Counted from the stretch's first letter, positions 10,601-25,600 are shown. The stretch: DNA of 64,000 nt from Lucinisca nassula (GCA_963580285.1 OY757010.1:145500675-145564674); one strand, 5' to 3'. The notes: generated by a model from the letters alone, not told the origin. Translations and numbers: made by a program.

Positions 10601-13600
10601 TTCCTTTAAGAGTTAGACCCCTTTTTCAGTGGGACAGGGCTTGTAGGAAAGCGAACAGGAAGTCCCGAAAGTTGCCCCCCTTTGAAAAATGGTGGCAAAA
10701 TCTGCCAGGTGTTTCCATTCCCTTTAACAGAGTGAAACTTTGATAAAGCGAACATGGATTGTTTGTTTACCATGGCTAATTTGAAAAAATATGGAGTCCC
10801 CTGAAAATATTTCACAAAGCACCAAATATCCATATTTATTTAGGATATGGATTTTTTTCTGTTTTTATGTCATGTGTATGTTGAAAAGGTATGTTATTAT
10901 TCAAGCCTCGCTCGGGTCACATGCGAGACGCCAAGTTCTGCAACGGAAGGTCAGGTGGTTTTTCTCTGGGTACTCCGGTTTTCGCCCACCTCTGATTACC
11001 GATCAGCTAAATATGAGTGAAACAATCTTGAAAGGGCGTTAAAACCAAAACCAAAGAAAAAAAAACAACAAAAAACAACAACAACAATAAAAAACAACAA
11101 AACAGACAGCATAAACATGATAAAATCTGTATGACATACATAGAATGTTAAACATTATAACACAGTTTGGATATAACACTATTGTTTATCAAATGCAGTT
11201 TTTGCTTTGGACCCCAACAATTGTGTTATAAAGAGGTTGAGATATACACATAAGTGTAAATTCAGTGCCTCAAACACTGTATTCATTGCATAGACTTCAT
11301 CACGTGGACAGGTCTTAGAAATGAACCCACCCTAAGCCCAACTTTATAAAGAGAAAACTGGGGTTTACAGGGGTCTACATTAATTTGCTTATTTCTGCTC
11401 CTAGACATAGGTTGTGGGTACTCGTTAGAACCACCTCAATGAGGCGGTTCTAACGAGCACCCACAACCTATGTTTGTAGCACAAATAACTATTCTAGAGC
11501 GAGCAGTCGATGGCAAGCCATCGCAAATTGGCACGCTTTTTCCCCCTGTGGGCGGAGCCAATTTTAATGGTGCTCTTGCATGCTCTCATCATATAAGGAA
11601 GCAATGTACCAAATTGGGTTTCATTCTGAATAGCAGTTAAGGAGGAGATAGCGTGACGGACGGATGGACAGACAGACAGATGGATGGAGGCGTTCACAAT
11701 ATCCCCAATGCTTTCATTAAAAGCGTGGGGATAATAACAAATTTTCATCGGAAAGGTAGCCATTTTGGAGATATGAAAGTATGCACTTTGTGGAATAGGT
11801 GTGTTATTGTAATGTGTAAACCTCGGGTGATTTTCAGCAAGATCTCCTTTAAGACAATTCTTCCCCAAATCTGTTTTCATTTAGTTCTGTTTAAGGTCAT
11901 TGCTGATGCCAGTCCAGATATTCTAGGACTGCAGGAAGTCAGGTATGAAGAAGTATATGGTGATGAGCTGGGACCCAATCAGATACATACAATATCAGAA
12001 TGGTTCCCAGAATATCAAGTAAGTGTTCCTATTGTCTAGAAGCTCACTAACTGCCTGCATTGGATATTTTAACAAATCAGTTTTGGTCAAGGATTTTTCA
12101 GTCAATAAATTAAATATTAACATTTTCTCCATAGAATCTATAGGAAACTGCATCATGAGTAAATTTCCAGTAATGTACATTGCATGCACGGGAGTGAGAT
12201 TATAAGAATCTTACATGGATGTGAGAGGTGGACAGAAAAATCCATCTCGATGGTCATCTGGCATCACAAGGCTTGCTGATTGATGCCGGACAGTGATCCC
12301 GCTGGAACAGATTTATCTATCTTTCCCTCAAACCCATGTAAGATACTTTTTCATCGCATACCTTTCATTTCTGAGAGTGTATTTTTATGCGTGGAAAAGG
12401 CATTAAGTGTTACCCCTGTCCGTCCGTTTGTCCGTTCGTTCGTCCCGACATCCTGTCCGGGCCATAACTCCTAAACCATATGGAATATATTCATGAAACT
12501 TCACAGGTGCATTCATCACACTGAGACGATGTGTCATGAACAAGGAAGACAACTCTTGCATTTTTGGTTTTTGAATTAGCTGCCCTTGACTTAGTTCCAT
12601 ATAGTAAACCTTGTCCGGACCATAACTCCTTAACCGTGTGGAATATATTCATGAAACTTCACAGGTGCATTCATCACACTGAGACGATGTGTCATGAACA
12701 AGGAAGACAACTCTTGCATTTTTGGTTTTTGAATTATCTGCCCTTGACTTAGTTCCATATAGTAAACCGTGTCCGGGCCATAACTCCTAAACCGTATGGA
12801 ATATATTCATGAAACTTCACAGGTGCATTCATCACACTGAGAGGATGTGTCATGAACAAGGAAGACAACTCTTGCATTTTTGGTTTTTGAATTATCTGCC
12901 CTTTACTTAGTTCCATATAGTAAACTGTGTCCGGGCCATAACTCCTAAAACCGTATGGAATATATTCATGAAACTTCACAGGTGCATTCATCACACTGAG
13001 ACGATGTGTCTTGAACAAGGAAGACAACTCTTGCATTTTTGGTTTTTGAATTATCTGCCCTTGACTTAGTTCCATGTAGTAAACGTGTCCGGGCCATAAC
13101 TCCTAAACCGTATGGAATATATTCATGAAACTTCACAGGTGCATTCATCACACTGAGACGATGTGTCATGAACAAGGAAGACAACTCTTGCATTTTTGGT
13201 TTTTGAATAATCTGCCCTTGACTTAGTTCCATATAGTAAACGGTGTCCGGGCCATAACTCCTAAACCGTATGGAATATATTCATGAAACTTCACAGGTGC
13301 ATTCTTCACACTGAGACGATGTGTCATGAAGAAGGAAGACAACTCTTGCATTTTTGGTTTTTGAATTGTATGCCCTTGATTTAGTTCCATATAGTAAACG
13401 GTTTCATGAATGGCATTTGGCGGGGGCATCCGTGTCCTATGGACACTTTTTCTAGTTATAACACAGTCGCTTTGATTGTAGATGTCTGCCATATTTTGAA
13501 GACCATAAATAATGCTGCATTTTGAAATTACTGTGTGTGCAGTGACATCAAATTTAACAACGGCTTATGTGATGTCCTATTCAACCAGTGCACATCAGAT

Positions 13601-16600
13601 GTGAAAGTTCTCTATTGTTATCCTATCCCAGGTAAGGATAACCTGGGTTGGATAAGATTTTCAATCCCAAGGTAAAATCCAGGATTTCCTTGACTGATGT
13701 GCAAGAAATAACATTTACATGTCAAGATCCATGTCAAATGCATCCTTCAGAAAAAGTGTCTAAAATGATACCTTTCTTATCGGTATTATGATAGAATCAA
13801 AATATATGTTACTTCCCCATGTTGTTTCTTTTGCTCGTATTCTTCTTTTCAACTAGGGTGATAATAATTCATGCATGTTATACACCACAACCTCTTTATA
13901 ACACTATTAATGGGGTCCAAATCAGAAATCGTGTTAGTTAAACAACCATGTTATATCCAAAAAAAATGTATAGATTACATAGAAAAATGACCATTTATGG
14001 TCTTTTTCTGTATAATCTATACATTTTTGGGATCCATCTTGAAACAATGTTTTATCCAAAAACATGTTGTAATGAACAGTGTTATAACGAGGTTGTGGTG
14101 TAATGTCAATCCAAGAGATATTCCTATTGATTAAGGATTAAAGCATCTACTTCATGCCTATAATGATCCAAGAAAGATCCCTATTTATTTTGGGTTCAAT
14201 AAGACAGAGGTCAAAGTCGCAGTGGGTTCATTTTTTAGTTGTTTCTGAACCATTATATACACATTGTTACAGCTAAGGTGATGACATTCCATATGGCGTC
14301 AGTGTTATTTAGTGTATGACATCATGTCATAGAGGATCTTACATGAGTGTTCATGTATTATTGAACATATTAAACGAGTTGAGGAAAAGGGATAAAATGC
14401 AAGGCTTTGCCGAGCATTTTATCCCCTTTCCTCAACGACTTTAATAAATTCAATAATACATGAACAGGAATGCAAGATTCTATTTATCATATGACATTTA
14501 AAACGCATTTTATTCACAATTGTTTTATAAAAATGTCTCTATTCCGCCATTAGTAAACGCGACAGCGCTAAGAACGTCGTACATGTAACGTTACGGGGCG
14601 TATCTAACTAATTTGCATATTTAATCCACTAGTGGATTATCGAATTTATTACATGGCGTTATTACACTCTCAGACGCGACTTCATATGATAAATAAAAAT
14701 AATATGAAACCTATGTAATTTTTTTTTTTTTTGGTTTGGGTTTTGGACCTTATAAGATTATTTCACTCATATCGAGCCGATCGTTAATCATACGTGGGCG
14801 AAAACCGGAGTACCCGGAGAAAAACCACCTGACCTTCCGTTGCAGAACTTGGCGTCTCACACGTGACCCGAGCGAGGCTCGAACCCACGGCGGTGAGAGA
14901 CCTAATGAGTAAGAGTCAGCGCTCTTATCCATTAGGCCACAGAGGCCCGTGAAACCTATGTAATAACACATGGTTACTGGTATGTAATGTCAAAGCCATC
15001 CATGACAATCCTACATTTTCTATACAAATCTTTTTAACTTCTTTAGCAATAAAAAATAGAAGTGGAGGCAATGATCAGGAATTGATACAATTAACCCATA
15101 GCTCACATCAGAGACACCAAAGGGAAAGAAACACAAACATGAAACAACAGACTCCAATGGTAACATCAACAGCGGAAAGCCAAAAGGACAGTTACTTTCC
15201 CACAAAATGGCCAATAGGCTCTCCAAAATAAAATAATATGAGCGACACAAACATCCAAAAACAAACCATAACAAAAATGAACCGCCTTGGAACGGTCAGC
15301 GTAAATGAGTTCCACTGGGGGCTTAAATCGATTTTTACGTGGCCACAATCCTCGCCCTTTCTTCTGTTGCGATTTAGTCAAAAAATTTGTTCAGTCTGCA
15401 TGAAGCCCTCCTAACTCATCAGTGTAACATCTCGGTGAACACAAAAAATCAAACAACAACAGAGATGAAACAACGGTGAGGACTCCACAGCAAGAAACCA
15501 CTGAAATGCTGGAGCAAACGAAAACCAACAGTTAGACTCGAATGAGCCCAACCAGAGACAGAGTATCAAGTTTTGTATAGCAGAATGATTTTGCCTAGGC
15601 ATGTTGGCATAAGACCAAAAGTACATACCGAAATGTACAACATGAAGTATTTGTTCACCGCAATTTAACCTCTTTGTAACACTGTTTTTGGGATCTGCAG
15701 AAAAAATTGTGTTACTAGCAAAATAACCATTTTATTTCGAAACAAAATTCAAAGATTATATAGAAAAATGACCATATGTGGTCATTTTTCTATATATACA
15801 GTAAAACCTGTCTTAGTGGCCACCGCTATTAAGCCAGCAACCTGTCTTAAGCAAGCAGGCATTCAGTTCCCCAAAAAAGCAAATGTGTTAAATTTCACCT
15901 GTCTTAAGCAAGCACATTTTGGTTATCCCTTAGTTGCTTGCATAATACAGGTTGGACTGTAATGTATGCAAATTTGGGACCCATTTTCAAACAGTGTCAA
16001 TCCAAAAATCATGTTATAACAGATCGTGTTATAACATTATTGAGGTGTAATTGAACGGTTTCAGTACGTATTTCAACCTGGCCAGATGCAGCCGAACTCA
16101 CTTTATGAAGGCAGGACAGAGGAAGGAGTGGCCATTTTGTCTAAGTTCCCCATAGTTTCACACAGTTACAAGTTTTTGTTCAGGTAAGTTTGAATGTTGG
16201 ACTGGAACTGTGGCTTGAGTATTAACCCTTATCTTGCTGTTCACGACAACCCCCATCTTTGCAAACAGTGTAGATCCAGATCAGATGGCTTCTTCAGAAG
16301 CCATCTGATCAGGATCTACACTGTTTGGCATTCAGTTTATGAATTTGTAACAATAAATTACATCAAGTAATTTGATTGGTTGATAGACAGAAATGGGCGT
16401 GGCTGAAATGAATATTCAACAAGATAAGGGTTAATGTTTGAGTTGAGAGTAGAATGAAAGATATAAAGTAAAGCCATTTTGATTTTACAGCAGTATGACA
16501 GTATAAATAGATTTTTTGTGGCTTCAAAAATGTATTATTTTATGAAATGTGAGATTTTTCTGAGATTGTTGGTGGTTATTACCATATTTGAAGATAACCA

Positions 16601-19600
16601 GGTACTAGGAGAATATAGGTGCTACCCCAAATGTTAGACTCTACCAAAATCAGATGGTAGATTCCATTTTTAGCTCACCTGTCACGTAGTGACAAGGTGA
16701 GCTTTTGGGATCACTTTTTGTCCGTCGTCCGTCGTGCGTCCGTCCGTCCGTGCGTCCGTTCTTACAAAATGGGTTTATGTGGCTTCTTTTAGGTACAGAA
16801 GGGTTTTTCTGTTAGTACAGAGGGGTTCAGGGGGACTAGAAAAATCAAATAAAAAAAAGACACATAAATTTATGTCCATCACCTTGGACATCCTTGGACA
16901 TGGATGTCCAGGATTATGAGGCTAAACTTTGAGATTATGGGGCTGAGCCACATAAATTTAACTGGCTGTCCTGGGGCTGAATGCTGCAGTAGGAAAAAGT
17001 CCCTCTATGTGAGGAGCTAGACCCATAAGATGTATCAGTGCACTATAAAGAAAGTTCTGTTCTACCTTTAGAGGGCTAGATATCACAACCTCTGGTAGCC
17101 ACATAAGTTTAGACAAAGACGGTTTCGTACAGACAGCCTTTATGTGGCTGATGTCCAAAGTTTGTGTGGCTAGCCACATTAGATGTACAGATTTGTGTGT
17201 CTTATATCCACATAAACCGTTAGCCACATAAAAATTTTAGCCCCATAAAATATGGACAGGTGCAGCCACACAAACCCAAAATGTGGGTCCGTCCGTGCGT
17301 GCGTCCGTAAACTTTTCTTCAAACGACATCTCCTCCTAAACCACTGATCGGATTTTGACCAAACTTCACAGGAATGATCCTTAGGAGGTCCCCTTTCAAA
17401 GTTGTTCAAATGGTTCCGGTCCGTTGCACATATAGGTCACAGTAGCCAAAAATAGATTTTTTTCACCGAAAATTTAAAAAATCTTCTTCTCTGAAACCGA
17501 AAGGCCCAGGTCTTTGATATTTGGTATGAAGCTTCATCTAGTGGACCCCTACCAAGATTGTTCAAATTATAGTGCTTGGGCCAAAAATGCCCCCGCACGG
17601 GGGCCCTTTGGTTTTACATGGGCTTATATAGGGAAAATCTTGAAAAATCTTCTTCTCTGAAACCGCAAGGCCCAGGTCTTTGATATTTGGTATGAAGCTT
17701 CATCTAGTGGACCCCTACCAAGATTGTTCAAATTTTAATGCTGGGGCCAAAAATGCCCCCACATGGGGGCCCTTTGGTTTTACATGGGCTTATATAGGGA
17801 AAATCTTTAAAAATCTTCTTCTCTGAAACCACAAGGCCCAGGTCTTTGATATTTGGTATGAAGCTTCATCTAGTGGACCCCTACCAAGATTGTTCAAATT
17901 ATAGTGCTGGGGCAAAAAATGCCCCCATCCCGGGGCCCTTTGGTTTTACATAGGCTTATATAGGCAAAATCTTTAAAAATCTTCTTCTCTGAAACCGCAA
18001 GGCCCAGGACTTTGATATTTAGAATGAAGCTTCATCTAATGGACCTCTACCAAGATTGTTCAAATTATAGCCCTTGGGCCAAAAATGCCCCCGCCCCGGG
18101 GCCCTTTGGTTTTACGTAGACTTATATAGGGAAAATCTTTAAAAATCTTCTTCTCTGAAATCACAAGGCCTAGGTCTTTTATATTTGGTATGAAGCTTCA
18201 TCTAAAGGACCCCTAACAAGATTATAGTGCTGAGGCCAAAAATGTCCCCACCCCGGGCCCTTTGGTTTTACATTGGCTTATATAGGGAAAATCTTTAAAA
18301 ATCTTTTTCTGAAACCGTAAGGCTCAGGACTTTGATATTTGGTATGAAGCTTCATCTAGTTGACCCCTACCAAGATTGTTCAAATCATAGTGCTGGGGCA
18401 AAAAATGCCCCCGCCCCCGGGCCCTTTGGTTTTACATAGGCTTATATAGGGAAAATCTTGAAAAATCTTCTTCTCTGAAACCGCAAGGCCCAGGACTTTG
18501 ATATTTGGTATGAAGCTTCATCTAGTGGACCGCTACCAAGATTGTTCAAATTATCAAATTATAGCCCTTGGGCCAAAAATGCCCCTGCTCTGGGGCCTTT
18601 TGGTTTTACATAGACTTATATAAGGAAAATCTCTGAAACCACAAGTCCTAGGTCTTTTATATTTGGTATGAAGCTTCTTCTAAAGGACCCCTACCAAGAT
18701 GATTCAAATTATAGTGCTGGGGCCAAAAGTGGCCCCGACCCGGGGCCCTTTGGTTTTACATAGGCTTATATAGGGATGATCTTTAAAAATCTTCTTCTCT
18801 GAAACCACAAGGCCAAGGACTTTGAAATTTCGTATGAAGCTTCATCTAATGGACCTCTACCAAGATTGTTCAAATTATAGCCCTGGGGCCACAAATGCCC
18901 CCACCCCGGGGCCCTTTGGTTTTACATAGATTTATATAGCCCCGGGGCCATTTGGTTTTGCATAGGCTTATGTAGGGAATATCTTGAAAAAAAATCTTCT
19001 TCTCTGAAACAGCAAGGCCAAGGTCTTTGATATTTGATGTGCAGCTTCATCTAGTGGACCTTTGCCAAGATTGTTCAAATTATAGCCTTTGTTGATGTTT
19101 GGTATGAAGCTTCACCTTTAACACCTCCCTCAACATTGTGCACATTAAAGCCTTGGGGCCAATAATGGCCCTCTCTGGGGCCCACTCGTTACACTATGGA
19201 TCAGGTGAGCGATCCAGGGCCATCATGGCCCTCTTGTTATTTTTATTCCCCGACCGAATAGGTTTGGGGGATATAGCAATCAGCCTGGCGTCTATGCATC
19301 CGTCCGTCCGTAGATGCAGCCTTTTGATGGCCATAACTCCTTTATCCTTTGAGATTCATTGATGGTTCTTGGCACAATTGTTCACACAAGGCTGAGATGG
19401 CATATCATGCGCAAGAACCAGAACTCTGGATGCCATACTTTTTTAGTTATCTCCCCTTTTAATAAAATAGAATGACTACTTTGTGATGGCCATAACTCCA
19501 ATATCCTTTGAGATATATTCACAAGGCTGAGACAGCGTGTCATGCTCAAGAACCACAACTCTGGTTGCCATGGTTTTTGAGTTATCTCCCCTTCCAATAA

Positions 19601-22600
19601 AATAGAGTGACTACCTTGTGATGGCCATAACTCCAATACCCTTTAAGATATATTGATGATACCTGGCACAGTTGTTCGCAAGGCCGAGATGGTGTTTCAT
19701 GCACAAGAACCACAACTTTGGGTGTCATGGTTTTTGAGTTATCTCCCCTTCCAATAATATAGAACCACTACCTTGTGATGGCCACATCTCCAATACTCTT
19801 GAGATATATTGATGGTACTTGGTACAGTTGTACATGAGGTTAAGCAGGTGTGTCACATGTAAGAACCTCAACTCTGGGTGTCCTGGTTTTTTAATCATCT
19901 CCCCTGGCAATATAACCTTGTGATGGCCATAACTCCAGTACCCTTTGAGATATATTGGTTTAAACATATTTATTACAAAAGAAACATCATTACAATATGA
20001 GACAAGTAGATTCAGTTTGGGATTAGAACGAAAAGCACAAGTACTTATATAGTTCTTCTCCCAGAACACCAACACCAAATAGTTGAGATATATTATGGTA
20101 CTTGGCACAATTGTATACAAGGTTGAGATGGCGCTTCATGCCTGAGAACCACAACTCTGTGTGCTATGATATTGGAATTATCTCCCCTTCCAATATAACA
20201 GTATGACCACCTTGTGATCACCGTACCTCCAATACCCTTTGAGACATATTGGTGGTACTTGATGCAGATGTACATGAGGTTAAGCAGTAAGCAGGTGTGT
20301 CATGCTCAAGAATTACAACTCTGGGTGCTCTGGTTTTTAGCTCACCGTCAAGTAGTGACAAGGTGAGCTTTTGGGATCACTTTTTGTCCGTCGTGCGTGC
20401 GTCCGTAAACAATTTCTTTAAACGACATCTCCTCCTAAACCACTGATCGGATTTTGACCAAACTTCACAGGAATGATCCTTAGGTGGTCCCCTTTCATAG
20501 TTGTTCAAATGGTTTCGGTCCATTGCACATCTAGGTCACAGGAGCCAAAAATAGATTTTTTCACCAAAAACTTCTTCTCTGAAACCACAAGGCCCAGGTC
20601 TTTTGTTTTTGGTATGAAGCTTCATCTAGTGGACCCCTACCAAGATTGTTCAAATTATAGTGCTGGGACCAAAAATGCCCCCGCCCCGGGGCCCTTTGGT
20701 TTTACATAGGCTTATATAGGGAAAATCTTTAAAAATCTTCTTCTCTGAAACCACAAGGCCCAGGACTTTGATATTTGGTATGAAGCTTCATCTAGTGGAC
20801 CCCTACCAAGATTGTTCAAATTATAGTGCTGGGACAAAAAATGCCTCCGCCACGGGGCCCTTTGGTTTTACATTTGCTTACATAGGGAAAATCTTTAAAA
20901 ATCTTCTTCTCTGAAACCACAAGGCCCAGGTCTTTGATATTTGGAATGAAGCTTCATCTAGTGGACCCCTACCAAGATTGTTCAAATTATAGTGCTCGGG
21001 CCAAAAATGCCCCCGCCCCGGGGCCCTTTGGTTTTACATAGGCTTATATAGCGAAAATCTTTAGTGCCTTTGGTTTTACATAGGCTGTTATAGGGAAAAT
21101 CTTTAAAAATCTTCTTCTCTGAAACCACAAGGCCCAGGACTTTGATATTTGGTATGAAGCTTCATCTAGTGGACCCCTACCAAGATTGTTCAAATTATAG
21201 TGCTGGGGCAAGAAATGCCCCCCGTCCCGGGGCCCTTTGGTTTATAGTGCTGGGACAAAAAATGCCCCTGCCACGGGGCCCTTTGGTTTTACATTGGCGT
21301 ATATAGGGAAAATCTTTAAAAATCTTCTTCTCTGAAACCACAAGGGCCAGGTCTTTGATATTTGGTATGAAGCTTCATCTAGTGGACCCCTACCAAGAAT
21401 GTCCAAATTATAGTGCTTGGGCCAAAAATGCCCCCGCCACAGGGCCCTTTGGTTTTACATTGGCGTATATAGGGAAAATCTTTAAAAATCTTGTTCTCTG
21501 AAACCACAAGGCCCAGGACTTTGATATTTGGTATGAAGCTTCATCTAGTGGACCCCTACCAAGATTGTTCAAATTATAGTGCTGGGGCAAAAAATGCCCC
21601 GTCCCGGGGCCCTTTGGTTTAACATAGGCTTATATAGGCAAAATCTTTAAAAATCTTCTTCTCTGAAACCGCAAGGCCCAGGACTTTGATATTTAGAATG
21701 AAGCTTCATCTAATGGACCTCTACTAAGATTGTTCAAATTATAGCCCTTGGGCCAAAAATGCCCCTGCCCCCGGGGCCCTTTGGTTTTACATAGGCTTAT
21801 ATAGGGAAAATCTTTAAAAATCTTCTTCTCTGAAACCACAAGGCCCAGGACTTTGATATTTGGTATGAAGCTTCATCTAGTGGACCCCTTCCAAGATTGT
21901 TCAAATTATAGTACTGGGACAAAAAATGCCCCCGCCACGGGGCCCTTTGGTTTTACATTGGCATATATAGGGAAAATCTTTAAAAATCTTCTTCTCTGAA
22001 ACCACAAGGCCCAGGACTTTGATATTTGGTATGAAGCTTCATCTAGTGGACCCCTACCAAGATTATTCAAATTATAGTACTGGGACAAAAAATGCCCCCG
22101 CCACAGGGCCCTTTGGTTTTACATTGGCGTATATAGGGAAAATCTTTAAAAATCTTGTTCTCTGAAACCACAAGGCCCAGGACTTTGATATTTGGTATGA
22201 AGCTTCATCTAGTGGACCCCTACCAAGATTGTTCAAATTATAGTGCTGGGGCAAAAAATGCCCCGTCCCGGGGCCCTTTGGTTTAACATAGGCTTATATA
22301 GGCAAAATCTTTAAAAATCTTCTTCTCTGAAACCGCAAGGCCCAGGACTTTGATATTTAGAATGAAGCTTCATCTAATGGACCTCTACTAAGATTGTTCA
22401 AATTATAGCCCTTGGGCCAAAAATGCCCCTGCCCCAGGGTCCTTTGGTTTTACGTAGTCTTATATAGGGAAAATCTTTAAAAATCTTCTCCTCTGATACC
22501 ACAAGGCCTAGGTCTTTTATATTTGGTATGAAGCTTCATCTAAAGGACCCCTAACAAGATTATTCAAATTATAGTGCTGAGGCCAAAAATGTCCCCGCCC

Positions 22601-25600
22601 CGGCGCCCTTTGGTTTTACATAGGCTTATATAGGGAAAATCTTTAAAAATCTTCTTCTCTGAAACCGCAGGGCCCAGGACTTTGATATTTGGTATGAAGC
22701 TTCATCTAGTTGACCCCTACCAAGATTGTTCAAATTATAGTGCTGGGGCAAAAAATGCCCCCGCCCTGGGGCCCTTTGGTTTTACATAGGCTTATATAGG
22801 GAAAATCTTTAAAAATCTTCTTCTCTGAAACCGCAAGGCCCAGGACTTTGATATTTGGTATGAAACTTCATCTAGTGGACCCCTACCAAGATTGTTCAAA
22901 TTATCAAATTATAGCTCTTGGGCCAAAATTCCTCTGCACCGGGGCCTTTTGGTTTTACATAGACTTATATAGGGAAAATCTTTAAAAATCTTCTTCTCTG
23001 AAACCACAAGTCCTAGGTCTTTTATATTTGGTATGAAACTTCTTCTAAAGGACCCCTACCAAGATGATTCAAATTATAGTGCTGGGGCCAAAAGTGGCCC
23101 CGCCCTGGGGCCCTTTGGTTTTACATAGGCTTACTTCGGGATAATCTTTAAAAATCTTCTTCTCTGAAACCACAACCTGTTGATGTTTGGTATGAAGCTT
23201 CACCTTTAAGACCTCCCTCAACATTATGCACATTAAAGCCCTGGGGCCAATAATGGCCCTCTCTGGGGCCCACTTGTTACACTATGGATCAGGTGAGCGA
23301 TCCAGGGCCATCATGGCCCTCTTGTTTAGTTATCTCCCCTGACAATATAACCTTGTGATGGCCATAACTCCAACACCCTTTGAGATATATTGAAGGAACT
23401 TGGGGCAATTGTTTACAAGGTACAGAAGGGGTGTCATGTTTAAAAACCACAACTGTTGGTGCTGTGGTATTTGAGTTATCTTCCCTTCCAATATAACAGT
23501 ATGACCAGCTTGTGATCACCATATCTCCAATACCCTTTGAGACATATTGATGGTACTTTGTACAGAAATACATGAGCTTAAAGGCATTTATTCTTGAGTA
23601 TTTGGGACTATCATTTCATTACATAATATTATTTAGCCCTCAGTGCTGACTTAAGAGAAGTCCTCTGTCTTCAACAGGTGAGGGGCCAGCCTGGGGAAAA
23701 TCAATAATTTACTAACTGTTGACTAGAGTGTACATTATTGATTTTCCCCTTTAGTGCCTCAGTCAGGGAATTCAACAAGAGCTTTTTTGTGGTCATTCTC
23801 TCCCTTCTGTTGATTCGAGAAGAGCAGTTTTCAGTTTCTGCCACAAGAATGGGCACTTCTGTTTGAATGCTTAGGTAAACTGACCCTCTTGATATGACCT
23901 AAATAGTGTTTACTGGGTCTTAAACTCCAAATCTTTGCCCCCACCCATCAGGGCTTAAAGAAATATATTGGGCTGCATGATGCTTCCATGCAGAGCTGAA
24001 ACCGGCTGAACGTGAGTATTGGTAAACTAATCATGGATCTAAGCCTGCCCAGGCAAAGTGGTGTGAGTTGGACCTTCCATGCATATTAACCATTTTGGTT
24101 TGTTTAGACAGCAGGGAATGAGATGTCATTTCATATCAGTTTCGAGTAAAAGTCCTACAAAATTGGAAGCAATGTCTCCAAAATGACCTAAATAGCGTTA
24201 ACCCTTGTCCTGCTGAGCCCGGACATGTCTTATCTTTCAGACAATGTAGATCCAGATCAGAAGCCATCTGATCAGAATCCTCATTGTTTGTCGTTCAGAT
24301 TGTGAATTTGTTGCAATAATTTGCATCAAGTAATCTGATTGGTTGATAATCTGTAGTGGGTGTGGCATATATAAATATTCAGCAGGTCAAGGGTTAATGA
24401 GGACATAAAACCCAAATTCAAACAAAACAAACTCCAAACCAACCAACAAAGAAACACTTCTTATATTTCAGAAATGGAAGTAATTCTGCTGACAGGCATC
24501 AACGAGTTCTTTTGCATGCTGACCTGCTTATACCGATGCTCGGAAAGGTAGTGAAAATATTAACATTTATGTGTGTAATGGTTTCCCTGGTGAGATGAGA
24601 ATTTAACCCCTTTTGTACCAAATGGAATCTTCCTCATTATATATAGCATGAGACCATTTCAAAATTTAGGGGTGTCAGGTTTTGTTTTCTTCAAAATTGA
24701 TTAGCAAAATGGCAGAACTTTTTGCAAACAGTGTAGGCCCTGATCAGACGCCGCGTTCTGCGGCGTCTGATCTGGGCCTGCACTGTTTGCCAAATACCCA
24801 TTTTGGGGTTTCTGGTACTAAATGGGTTAATTCATCAGATCACTTCTGAAGAAGCTATCTGATCAAGATCTACACAGTCATTCAGTTTGCTTTGAACCAA
24901 TATATTATTCCAAGTGATCTGGTTGTTGATAGTCAGAAATTGGTGTCACATAATTTATTTAGCAGGACAGGGTTTACACAAGAACCTATTTCTTTTTTTA
25001 GCCATTTTATGCAACATTGGAGACAGTTGTTCCAATATTATCATTACATACACAACAAAGCCCACCCCCACTCCCTGCCCATCGGGACGTGGAAAAAATA
25101 GATTGGGCTGCATTGTGCTTCCATGCAGAGCTGAAACTGACAGAACATGAGTACTGGTAAACTTCTCAGAAAGCATCCCCCCCCAACCCCCACCCACCAC
25201 CTGCCCACCGGGGCATGGAGAAATTGATTGGGCTGCAATGGGCTGAAACATGAGTACTGGTAAACTGCTCAGAAGGTCTAAGCCTGGCAAAGTGGTTCGA
25301 GTCTGACCATCCATGCATTGTTTGTATTTAAGTTTAATGGCCCAGTCAACACTGTTTAGGTCATTTTTGAGCTTGTCAGTTTACCTATCCAAAATTTTCC
25401 GGGGCAGGCTTATACATAAGCGGTTAACCAGTACAGTGTACATTCTTTCACCAGAAACTGAAAACTGCCCTTCTTCAGTCAGTGGAAGGGAGCCATTTTG
25501 AGCCATTTTCCAAATAAATTTTGAAGACAAACACAGTCTGTCAACCCATAATTTTGAAAATGAACTCCTGCTTTGTATAAGGAGGAAGATTCCATTTGGT

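Larger units (their letters stand above)
16671..19236 (+). mobile_element. Helitron-like element L1 with ~167-bp satellite core
   Basis: 5-prime hairpin AGCTCACCTGTCACGTAGTG/ACAAGGTGAGCT, CGTCCGTCCG leader, core of repeated GGTATGAAGCTTCATCTAGT units, 3-prime hairpin AGGGCCAT-C-ATGGCCCT (19216-19232) and CTTG (19233-19236). MITE M is nested in its leader. Confidence 0.85.
19240..23577 (+). mobile_element. Satellite N element (~145-bp units), split by Helitron-like L2
   Basis: Starts with hairpin TTCCCCGACCGAATAGGTTTGGGGGA and a CCGTCCGTCCG leader; units contain GATGGCCATAACTCCAATA and GAGTTATCTCCCCTTCCAA. Arrays 19300-20337 and 23325-23577. The right end is cut by MITE E, so no 3-prime hairpin is seen. 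Confidence 0.75.

Noticed and set aside
12403..13492. Minus-strand ORFs of 88-108 codons
   Set aside because: They are translations of ~157-bp tandem Helitron-like core units.
14880..14949. tRNA-like sequence on the minus strand
   Set aside because: Head of full-length SINE S1 with TSD.
21408..22254. Three near-identical 60-codon minus-strand ORFs
   Set aside because: They are the same satellite unit of L2 repeated.
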